Assembly: GCA_030836605.1 (NCBI GenBank)
Contig: JAUPMC010000162.1
Coordinates: 1-9,091, forward strand
DNA: 9,091 bases
Reading direction: 5' to 3'
DNA from: Thermoplasmatota archaeon
Lineage (GTDB): Archaea; Thermoplasmatota; Thermoplasmata; UBA10834
Numbering within the stretch: the first letter of the stretch is position 1; each line of letters starts with the position of its first letter. The notes under the pieces are model-generated. The model did no database searches. It worked only from the letters and a program-made list of their open reading frames with translations, and was not told the DNA's origin. Made by a program: the position numbers and the translations under genes. Positions 1-5,796 of this stretch are shown here, piece after piece.

Positions 1-405
1 GAGCAACCCCTGACCCAGGGCCAGGACGCCCGCGAGGATCGCCAGGACGCCTCCTGCTGTCAAAGCCCCGCTCGCGCCACGGTTCCCGGCCATGTCGCCG
101 TCACTGTAGTAACTCGTCTCATCCGCCCATGGGTCCCTCGCGGGCCTCCCGCAACCCGGGCACGTGAGCATGTCCGCCTCGTGGTCGGCCCCGCAATGGG
201 GACACGAGACTATCACTGGCGTACGGCTCTGAGTGACGGGCCGGGACGGCGGCCTCTGGGCGGCGGCCTCGGCCGCCTCACGCTCATCAGCAGATTCCTT
301 CTCGCGCGTGGCGCGCCTCAGCTCGTCCGGTACCTCCGAACCACAGCCCCCACAATATATCACATAGCTAGGATTCTCCCGACCACACTTAGGACACTTC
401 GCCAT
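1..405 (-). CDS. Double zinc-ribbon membrane protein, 5' part only
   Basis: This reading frame starts with ATG at 405 and stays open to base 1, giving 135 residues with the 3' end missing. Two CxxC...CxxC zinc ribbons are visible: C4/C7 with C18/C21, and C68/C71 with C82/C85. They are joined by a charged Glu/Ala/Arg-rich linker (about residues 28-62) that could be helical. After an acidic Trp/Tyr-containing stretch (92-104), residues about 114-135 are Ala/Gly/Leu-rich and look like the start of a transmembrane segment. The likely layout is cytosolic zinc ribbons followed by a membrane part. Such archaeal proteins are common and mostly uncharacterised, so I assign no function. The first 20 or so codons use many T-ending codons (TGT, CCT, GGT), unlike the GC-rich third positions of the other genes. 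It is transcribed divergently from the oxidoreductase gene. The four CxxC pairs make the call as a real gene firm. Confidence 0.85.
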   Translation of the reverse strand, partial: MAKCPKCGRENPSYVIYCGGCGSEVPDELRRATREKESADEREAAEAAAQRPPSRPVTQSRTPVIVSCPHCGADHEADMLTCPGCGRPARDPWADETSYYSDGDMAGNRGASGALTAGGVLAILAGVLALGQGLL

Positions 406-436
406 CTTCCCCACTGCGTTTTGAATAATCTCAGGC

Positions 437-450
437 GGATATATTGGTTT
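437..450 (-). promoter_or_regulatory. TATA-like promoter of the zinc-ribbon gene
   Basis: Read on the minus strand this is AAACCAATATATCC, an AT-rich block in GC-rich surroundings, 33-45 bases ahead of the ATG at 405. With the usual archaeal TATA-to-start distance of about 25 bases, transcription would begin near 415, leaving a leader of about 10 bases with only a weak GGGG ahead of the start codon. The position fits well, but the match to a TATA consensus is only moderate. Confidence 0.45.
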
Positions 451-501
451 GCGTAGGAAGTCCGCTCGTCGCTGGTACGCCCGCAGATCCGGCACTCACC
501 C

Positions 502-520
502 CCGCGCACGTGAGGCGCGG
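502..520. repeat. GC-rich inverted repeat upstream of the oxidoreductase
   Basis: CCGCGC (502-507) and GCGCGG (515-520) are exact reverse complements around a 7-base centre (ACGTGAG). The repeat lies between two divergent genes, so a terminator role is unlikely. It directly abuts the TATA-like sequence at 521-528, where a regulator could sit. In GC-rich DNA a 6-bp inverted repeat can arise by chance. Confidence 0.3.
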
Positions 521-529
521 AACATTAAT
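521..529 (+). promoter_or_regulatory. Possible TATA box of the oxidoreductase gene
   Basis: AACATTAAT is the only AT-rich block between the divergent genes that points toward the oxidoreductase. Transcription would start near 550, about 35 bases before the proposed start at 585. It is a weak consensus match, supported mainly by position. Confidence 0.35.
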
Positions 530-584
530 CCCCGCCCATGCCATCATGCGCGACGCGGCTTGAAGAATCGGGAGAGATGGTAGG

Positions 585-1799
585 CTGAAGATTGTCATCG
601 TCGGCAACAATGTCGCTGGCACGAACGTCGCGAAGGCCCTGAGGGACTCTGACCCGGACTCGGAGATAGCAGTCTACTCCGACGAGCCGACGCCCTATTA
701 CGCGAGGCCGAAGCTCATCGACTTCATCTCGGGGGCGGTCAAGGAGGGCGAGATGCTCTTCTTCCCGAGCGAGTGGTACGAGAAGAACCGCATCGGGCTG
801 CACCTGGGCTCCAAGGTAGAGCGCATCGACCCAGCGACGAAGACTTACACCGTGAAGGGCGAGAGCGCGCGCTTCGACAGGCTCGTGCTGGCCAACGGCG
901 CCAGCGCGTTCATCCCATCCCTCAAGGGCCTGCCGAAGAGTAACATCTTCACGCTCAGGACCCTGGAGGACGCCAAGAACATCATGGCGGCCGCCGGGAA
1001 GGCAAAGCGCGTCGCGATAATAGGCGGAGGGCTCCTGGGGCTCGAGACCGCCAGGGCGCTCGCGACGGGGTTCAAGGGCCTCGACCTCACGGTGCTCGAG
1101 TACGCGGAGCACCTGCTCATGAGGCAGCTGGACCACGAGGGCGCGACCATACTCCGGAGATGGGTCGAGGCGGGCGGCACGAAGGTGGTCACGAAGGCCG
1201 AGACCGAGGAGCTGCTCGGGGACGGGGCCGTCACGGGGCTGAGGCTCAAGGACGACAGGACGGTCGAGGCGGACCTGGTCATAGTGTCCGCGGGGGCGAG
1301 GCCGAACCTCGGCCTGGCCAGGGAGGCCGGGCTGAAGGTGAACCGCGGGGTGGTCGTGGATGGCTCCCTCAGGACATCCCATCCGGACGTGTTCGCCTTG
1401 GGCGACGTCGCGGAGTTCGACGGGAAGACCTGGGGGATCATACCGCCCGCGCTGGACCAGGCGAGGGTCGCGGCCAAGAAGATACTGGGCCTGGACTCCG
1501 CCGATTACAAAGGGACGGTGCCGTCCAACACCCTCAAGGTGATGGGCATCGACCTCACGTCGATAGGCGTCGTCGGGGGCGAGCACGGGGCGAAGGACCC
1601 GACACTCCAGGAGATATGGGCGACATCGGCGGACGGGAACGTGTACAGGAAGTTCGTCGTCAAGGAAGGCCGCATGGTCGGGGCCATACTCCTGGGCACG
1701 AAGAAGGACGTCAACAAGGTGTCCAAGCTCGTCAGGGAGGGGGCGCCCGTGGACGCGTTCAAGGACAGGCTCTCGGACCCCGGGTTCTCCTTCCCTTGA
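585..1799 (+). CDS. NADH:rubredoxin oxidoreductase-like flavoprotein
   Basis: This is a two-dinucleotide-domain flavoprotein of about 404 residues that should pass electrons from NAD(P)H through FAD to a small acceptor, such as rubredoxin, or to oxygen or peroxide. It resembles archaeal rubredoxin reductases and the NirB N-terminal region. Visible elements are an N-terminal FAD fold with GNNVAG (residues 7-12), a YYARPKL stretch, the NAD-binding GGGLLG (147-152), the second FAD motif VFALGD (270-275 region), and a C-terminal domain ending in GAILLGTKKDVNK. The first in-frame ATG is at 753, but starting there would delete the FAD-binding strand. The frame is open upstream to a TGA at 561-563 and contains no ATG, GTG or TTG before 753. 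I chose CTG at 585 because it follows GGGAGAG (570-576) by 8 bases and begins exactly at the family N-terminus (KIVIVG). One missing base after ATG 577 would give the same protein from an ATG. No rubredoxin gene is adjacent, so the electron acceptor is unknown. Confidence 0.85.
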   Translation: MKIVIVGNNVAGTNVAKALRDSDPDSEIAVYSDEPTPYYARPKLIDFISGAVKEGEMLFFPSEWYEKNRIGLHLGSKVERIDPATKTYTVKGESARFDRLVLANGASAFIPSLKGLPKSNIFTLRTLEDAKNIMAAAGKAKRVAIIGGGLLGLETARALATGFKGLDLTVLEYAEHLLMRQLDHEGATILRRWVEAGGTKVVTKAETEELLGDGAVTGLRLKDDRTVEADLVIVSAGARPNLGLAREAGLKVNRGVVVDGSLRTSHPDVFALGDVAEFDGKTWGIIPPALDQARVAAKKILGLDSADYKGTVPSNTLKVMGIDLTSIGVVGGEHGAKDPTLQEIWATSADGNVYRKFVVKEGRMVGAILLGTKKDVNKVSKLVREGAPVDAFKDRLSDPGFSFP

Positions 1800-1802
1800 C
1801 CA

Positions 1803-1821
1803 TGCTGGCACCCGCCCAGCA
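1803..1821 (+). other. Hairpin just after the oxidoreductase stop
   Basis: TGCTGG (1803-1808) pairs with CCAGCA (1816-1821) across a 7-base loop, 4 bases after the stop codon. No T-run follows, so it is not a classical intrinsic terminator. It may stabilise the 3' end of the transcript, or be chance. It sits just upstream of the alaS TATA box. Confidence 0.3.
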
Positions 1822-1825
1822 CAAG

Positions 1826-1834
1826 CGTTAAATC
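1826..1834 (+). promoter_or_regulatory. TATA box of alaS
   Basis: CGTTAAATC is the only AT-rich element in the 45-base gap before alaS. Counting about 26 bases from its centre puts the transcription start close to 1856-1860, which fits a leaderless or nearly leaderless message beginning at ATG 1860. This is one reason for preferring that start over ATG 1845. Confidence 0.45.
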
Positions 1835-1859
1835 CTGAGGACTCATGCAGAGAAGTCGG

Positions 1860-4556
1860 ATGGACCCGAAGGATTACGAGCTCGAGTTCTTCAAGAGCAA
1901 CGGCTTCCAGCGCAAGCAGTGCAAGAGCTGCGGCAAGTTCTTCTGGACCCTGGGCGACGGGGAGACCTGCGGCGAGGCCCCGTGCGTCGAGTACACGTTC
2001 ATCGGCAAGCCCCTCTTCAAGGAGAAGCTCACGGTGCACGAGATGCGTGAGAGCTTCCTGTCGTTCCTGGAGAGGGAGGGGCACACGAGGGTCTCCAGGT
2101 ACCCGATCACGGCCAGGTGGAGGGACGACGTGTTCTTCACCCAGGCGAGCATCTACGGCTTCCAGCCGTGGGTCATCCAGGGCGTGGTCGAGCCCCCGGC
2201 CAACCCGCTCGGGATATCCCAGCCGTGCGTCAGGTTCAACGACATAGACAACGTGGGGAAGACGGGCTCCCATCTGACCATGTTCGAGATGATGGCCCAC
2301 CACGTCTTCAACAAGAAGGGCAAGGAGGTCTACTGGAAGGACCGGACGACCGAGCTGTGCCACAAGTTCCTGACGGAGGTCCAGGGCCTGGACCCGAGGC
2401 TGGTGAACTACTCCGAGGCGTGGTGGGAGGGCGGAGGGAACGCCGGCCCGTGCGTCGAGGTGCTCCTGGGAGGGGTCGAGGTCGCCACGCTCGTGTTCAT
2501 GTCCTACGCGACCGACAACGGCCGCACGAGGCCCCTCGACATGCAGGTCGTCGACACGGGGTACGGCCTGGAGAGGCTCACCTGGATGTCCCAGGGCACG
2601 CCCTCGGCGTACGAGGCCGTGTTCGGGCCAGTGCTCGAGAGGCTCAGGCTGTCCGCCGGGGTCAAGACGGACGAGCGGGCGCTGTCCGAGTACTCCAAGG
2701 TGGCAGGCTCGCTCAAGATAGAGACCGCGGCCGATGTGCGGGCGCTCAGGGCGGACACCGCCGCGCGCCTGGGCATGAAGGCCGAGGACTTCATGAGGCT
2801 CATCAAGCCGTTCGAGAGCATCTACGTCATATGCGACCACACGAGGGCGCTCATGTTCATGCTCAGCGACGGCGTGGTCCCGTCAAACGTGAGGCAGGGG
2901 TATTTCGCGAGGCTGCTCGTGAGGCGGTCCCTGAGGGAGATGTCCCAGCTGGGCGTCCAGGGCAAGCTCTCCGAGATCGTGGCGATGCAGGTCGACCAGT
3001 TCTCGAAGGACTTCCCCGACCTCAAGGAGAACAGGGACGAGATACTGAAGCTGGTGGACGTCGAGCAGGACAAGTACGGCGAGACGCTCACGAAGGGCAA
3101 GGGAATCGTGAAGAGGCTCGAGGACTCCCTGGCGCACCAGGGCAAGCCAATCGCGGTCGAGGACCTCATCGAGCTGTACGACTCCCACGGGCTGAACCCG
3201 GAGGTCGTCGCGGAGTTCGCGTCGTCGGAGGTGAAGGTCCCGGACGACTTCTACAAGCAGGTGGCGGCCAGGCACGCGAAGTCTAAGGACGAGGCCGAGG
3301 TCGTGACGGGCACGGAGCTGCCCAAGGGCCTTCCCCCGACGAAGCAGCTGTTCTACAAGGACTCGTACAAGTACAAGTTCAGGGCGAAGGTCCTGGCGGT
3401 CGTCGGGGACCTGGTCGTGCTCGACAAGTCTTACTTCTACGCCGAGGGCGGGGGCCAGGAGAGCGACACTGGCACCATGAAGGACATGAGGGTCGTCCAC
3501 GTGGACAAGGTCGGCAACGTCGTTGTGCACAAGGTCGAGGGCGAGATGCAGGCGAAGGAGGGCAAGCTCATCACGTGCACGATAGACGAGCCCCGCAGGA
3601 GGCGCCTCCAGAGGCACCACACGGCCACCCACATCATCAACGGGGCCGCGAGGAGCGTCCTCGGGAACCACATATGGCAGACAGGGGCGCACAAGGCCGC
3701 GGATGTAGCCCGGCTGGACATCACCCACTACGCGGACCTGACGCCGGACGAGCTCGAGAGGATAGAGACCATCTCGAACGAGACGGTGCTCAAGGGGGTC
3801 AAGGTCCAGAGCTCGTTCATGGAGAGGAACGTCGCCGAGAAGAGATACGGCTTCAGGCTGTACCAGGGGGGCGCGGTCCCTGGCAAGGAGATCAGGGTCG
3901 TGCGCATAGGGGACTTCGACGTCGAGGCGTGCGGGGGCATACACTGCAAGAACACCCTCGAGGTGGGCGCCATCAAGATACTCCAGACCAAGCGCATCCA
4001 GGACGGCGTCGTGAGGCTCGAGTTCGCCTCCGGGATGTCGGCCGTGGAGCGCATGATGTCCGCGTGGGACACGATCAGCGACGTCAGCGTCAAGCTCAAC
4101 ACGACCCCGGACGGGGTCGGGGTCGCCGTAGACAAGCTCCTAGCAGACTGGAAGGACCTCAGGAAGGACCTGGACTCCGTCAAGAAGGGCCTGGTCGGCG
4201 AGACCGTCGAGGACCTCATCCAGAAGGCGGACCAGGTCAAGGGCGTCAGGGTCGTCCGGCACATGCAGTCGGAGGACATGAAGCACCTCGTGAACCTGGC
4301 GAAGCAGATCATAGCCCAGCCGAAGACCGTCGCGGTCCTCGGCTCCGACCAGGGGGGCGCCAAGGTCGTCGTCGCGAGGAGCCAGGACCTGGCCCTGGAC
4401 TGCAAGGCGCTCGTGTCGCAGGCGATGAAGGTCGTGGGCGGCTCGGGCGGGGGGAAGCCGGACTTCGCGCAGGGCGGGGGCCCGGACGCGTCGAAGATAG
4501 AGCAGGCCCTCGACTCCGCGGTCGCGGCAGTGAGGAAGGCCCTCGGCGAAGAGTGA
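1860..4556 (+). CDS. alaS: Alanyl-tRNA synthetase, archaeal type
   Basis: This 898-residue cytosolic class II enzyme activates alanine with ATP, charges tRNA-Ala, and removes mischarged serine or glycine. Domains in order: an archaeal-type N-terminal Cys4 knuckle (C21, C24, C37, C42); the aminoacylation core with a motif 2 region around QPCVRFNDIDNVG (121-133) and motif 3 VDTGYGLERLTW (231-242); a helical tRNA-binding region; a beta-barrel segment with YAEGGGQESDTG (near 529-540); the editing domain with HTATH (H587, H591) and CGGIHC (C691, H695), the four zinc-site ligands; and a C-terminal DHHA1-type domain with the Gly-rich GGSGGGKPDFAQGG (860-873). The catalytic parts are all present, so it should be active. 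An in-frame ATG at 1845 follows GAGG by 4 bases and would add five residues (MQRSR). I prefer 1860 because of the TATA spacing and because the five residues are not part of the family N-terminus as I know it. The VIT-family gene follows 7 bases after the stop. Confidence 0.97.
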   Translation: MDPKDYELEFFKSNGFQRKQCKSCGKFFWTLGDGETCGEAPCVEYTFIGKPLFKEKLTVHEMRESFLSFLEREGHTRVSRYPITARWRDDVFFTQASIYGFQPWVIQGVVEPPANPLGISQPCVRFNDIDNVGKTGSHLTMFEMMAHHVFNKKGKEVYWKDRTTELCHKFLTEVQGLDPRLVNYSEAWWEGGGNAGPCVEVLLGGVEVATLVFMSYATDNGRTRPLDMQVVDTGYGLERLTWMSQGTPSAYEAVFGPVLERLRLSAGVKTDERALSEYSKVAGSLKIETAADVRALRADTAARLGMKAEDFMRLIKPFESIYVICDHTRALMFMLSDGVVPSNVRQGYFARLLVRRSLREMSQLGVQGKLSEIVAMQVDQFSKDFPDLKENRDEILKLVDVEQDKYGETLTKGKGIVKRLEDSLAHQGKPIAVEDLIELYDSHGLNPEVVAEFASSEVKVPDDFYKQVAARHAKSKDEAEVVTGTELPKGLPPTKQLFYKDSYKYKFRAKVLAVVGDLVVLDKSYFYAEGGGQESDTGTMKDMRVVHVDKVGNVVVHKVEGEMQAKEGKLITCTIDEPRRRRLQRHHTATHIINGAARSVLGNHIWQTGAHKAADVARLDITHYADLTPDELERIETISNETVLKGVKVQSSFMERNVAEKRYGFRLYQGGAVPGKEIRVVRIGDFDVEACGGIHCKNTLEVGAIKILQTKRIQDGVVRLEFASGMSAVERMMSAWDTISDVSVKLNTTPDGVGVAVDKLLADWKDLRKDLDSVKKGLVGETVEDLIQKADQVKGVRVVRHMQSEDMKHLVNLAKQIIAQPKTVAVLGSDQGGAKVVVARSQDLALDCKALVSQAMKVVGGSGGGKPDFAQGGGPDASKIEQALDSAVAAVRKALGEE

Positions 4557-4563
4557 GTGTCAG

Positions 4564-5157
4564 ATGTTCAACCTCAAGGCCAGCGTCAAGAAACTGAAGT
4601 CCCAGTTCGAGCTGACCAAGTCCGGGGCCATCGCCAGGCGGTACTTCGTCATCGGGGCCTTCGACGGGGCGCTCACCATACTGGGCGTCATACTGGGGGC
4701 GTACGTCGCCAAGGTGACGGTCGACCCAGTGCTCGCCGAGCAACTCATAGTCGGCGCCGGGGTCGCGGGGGCGGTCGCCCTGGCGGTCTCCAGCGCGGTC
4801 GGCGCATACGAGGCCGAGAGGGTGGAGCACGTCCTGAGCCACAAGCACCTCGAGAAGGCCATGCTGTGCGCGGTCGAGGGCACGCGCAAGGAGGCCATCG
4901 GCGTGAGCATATTCGTGAGCGCGCTCGCGCACGGCGTGGCCCCGCTCGTCGCGGCCTTCGTGCCGCTGATACCGTTCTTCTTCATGCCGTTGGACGAGGC
5001 GGTCGTCACGGGGACGATCATAACCCTCGCGTTCCTGTTCGCGCTCGGCGCGTACCTCGGCTCGCTCATCAAGGAGATGATCGTGTACACGGGCCTGAGG
5101 TTCGTCATCGCGGGCCTCGCGACCTCGATCGCGCTCATCCTGATAGGCGGGCACTGA
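4564..5157 (+). CDS. VIT1/CCC1-family metal transporter-like membrane protein
   Basis: This 197-residue integral membrane protein has about five hydrophobic segments (roughly 27-48, 61-80, 111-139, 146-167, 175-195). It resembles the VIT1/CCC1 family, whose characterised eukaryotic members move Fe2+ or Mn2+ out of the cytosol into vacuoles. The family-type signs are GAFDGALTILGVILG in the first segment, with the acidic residue D34, and SSAVGAYEAERVE (77-89), with acidic residues at the end of the second segment. The central soluble metal-binding domain of plant VIT1 is absent, and only a short loop (about 84-110) is present, as in many small prokaryotic members. The substrate cannot be read from sequence. 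It starts 7 bases after alaS, so it is probably co-transcribed and translationally coupled. I see no strong Shine-Dalgarno motif. The link to alaS looks positional rather than functional. Confidence 0.75.
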   Translation: MFNLKASVKKLKSQFELTKSGAIARRYFVIGAFDGALTILGVILGAYVAKVTVDPVLAEQLIVGAGVAGAVALAVSSAVGAYEAERVEHVLSHKHLEKAMLCAVEGTRKEAIGVSIFVSALAHGVAPLVAAFVPLIPFFFMPLDEAVVTGTIITLAFLFALGAYLGSLIKEMIVYTGLRFVIAGLATSIALILIGGH

Positions 5158-5183
5158 GGGCCGCGGACGGGCGTCCCAGGAAA

Positions 5184-5235
5184 CCACTTTTCTGCACAAA
5201 CTAAAAGCCTATGCGCCCGTCTTGACGCTTTTTCT
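5184..5235. terminator. Convergent oligo-T terminator region
   Basis: This lies between the converging VIT-family and nikR genes. On the plus strand, TTTTCTG (5188-5194) and TTTTTCTG (5229-5236) give two T-runs after the VIT-family gene. On the minus strand, the complement of CAAACTAAAAG (5197-5207) supplies T-rich sequence after nikR. Archaeal RNA polymerase terminates on such runs without needing a hairpin. The sequence and the gene arrangement agree, but no single site can be named. Confidence 0.5.
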
Positions 5236-5255
5236 GACACATCACAGGCCGAAGC

Positions 5256-5666
5256 TCACATGGAGGGGGCGGTCACGACCTTGAGGCTCAACACTCCCTT
5301 CTGGGACTGCAGCATCTTCGCGAGCGAGCGGACCCTCTCCGACTCGCCCTCGAACGATATCACCTCGAGGCACGTGTGCCTCGTCAGGTGTATGTGCATC
5401 GTCGCGCCGACGATCTCGTGGTAGTCGTGTTGCAGCTCGGTCAGGGCCTTGTTCACGCCTCTGGCGTGGTGGTCGTAGGTCACGAGGATCACGCCTGGCA
5501 CGACGCCCTTCTTCGACATGCCCCACCTCTTCGTCGAGACGAACTCCCTCATCGCCTCGCCGACGGCCTTAGACCTCGTGGGGTGGCCGAGGCTCTCCGC
5601 GACGGCGTCGAACTCCTTCATGAGGTCCGCTTCCACGCTCAGAGACACGCGAGTCTTCCCCGCCAT
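5256..5666 (-). CDS. nikR: Nickel-responsive transcriptional regulator NikR
   Basis: NikR proteins bind Ni2+ and then repress nickel-uptake genes as tetramers. This 136-residue protein has an N-terminal ribbon-helix-helix DNA-binding part (TRVSLSVEADLMKEFDAVAE, then a second helix around RSKAVGEAMREFV). Its C-terminal ACT-like metal-binding part carries H80, H91, H93 and C99. Their spacing (11, 2, 6) equals that of the E. coli NikR nickel ligands His76, His87, His89 and Cys95, so the high-affinity site is intact. I chose ATG 5666 because it gives the usual family length. An in-frame ATG at 5693 would add nine residues and follows AAGGG, closely spaced. The frame stays open further upstream to 5873, but that part crosses the operator and the nikMN start and is not coding. 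It is divergent from nikMN, which it probably controls, and likely also regulates itself from the shared intergenic region. Confidence 0.95.
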   Translation of the reverse strand: MAGKTRVSLSVEADLMKEFDAVAESLGHPTRSKAVGEAMREFVSTKRWGMSKKGVVPGVILVTYDHHARGVNKALTELQHDYHEIVGATMHIHLTRHTCLEVISFEGESERVRSLAKMLQSQKGVLSLKVVTAPSM

Positions 5667-5728
5667 GGTTGACGGAACGGCGAGGGCAGTCATAACCCTT
5701 GCCACGCGCGCCCGCAACCTCTCCGCAG

Positions 5729-5741
5729 GCAATAAATAGGC
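5729..5741. promoter_or_regulatory. AT-rich promoter element shared by nikR and nikMN
   Basis: GCAATAAATAGGC is the only strong AT block in the central nikR/nikMN gap. On the minus strand it reads CCTATTTATTGC, a fair TATA box for nikR with a predicted start near 5709. On the plus strand it would place a nikMN start near 5760, inside the operator. One element could serve both directions, or the plus-strand box may instead lie in the operator's own AT-rich arms. Confidence 0.45.
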
Positions 5742-5754
5742 GGTCCCCTTTCCC

Positions 5755-5782
5755 GTATTACGAAAGTGACGATTCGTATTAC
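5755..5782. promoter_or_regulatory. Probable NikR operator
   Basis: Two copies of GTATTAC (5755-5761 and 5776-5782) are separated by 14 bases and start 21 bases apart, two helical turns. The wider site is a 28-bp palindrome with 10-base arms (GTATTACGAA and TTCGTATTAC) that match as reverse complements at all but one position, around an 8-base centre. Known NikR sites are widely spaced inverted repeats such as GTATGA-N16-TCATAC in E. coli, and from memory GTGTTAC-N13/14-GTAACAC in deltaproteobacteria. This one has the same layout. It ends 14 bases before nikMN and overlaps the predicted transcription start, so binding should repress nikMN. That NikR binds here is inference. Confidence 0.75.
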
Positions 5783-5796
5783 AAGGTGCGGTTGAG

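Noticed and set aside
181..456. Plus-strand frame of 91 codons at the left edge
   Set aside because: The opposite strand codes for two clear zinc ribbons, and this frame has no motif or ribosome binding site.
525..2840. Long open frame on the minus strand, 771 codons
   Set aside because: It lies opposite the oxidoreductase and alaS genes. Its Arg/Leu/Asp/Val/His-rich protein has no recognisable motif and is typical of the antisense frame of GC-rich genes.
2883..3944. Long minus-strand frame opposite alaS
   Set aside because: It is an antisense shadow of the strongly supported alaS gene, with low-complexity composition.
3575..4597. Plus-strand frame of 340 codons inside alaS
   Set aside because: It is an out-of-frame Arg/Gly-rich translation of alaS with no family features.
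4309..5199. Minus-strand frame opposite the end of alaS and the VIT-family gene
   Set aside because: It is opposite two better-supported genes and its Arg/Pro-rich tail is typical of an antisense GC artefact.
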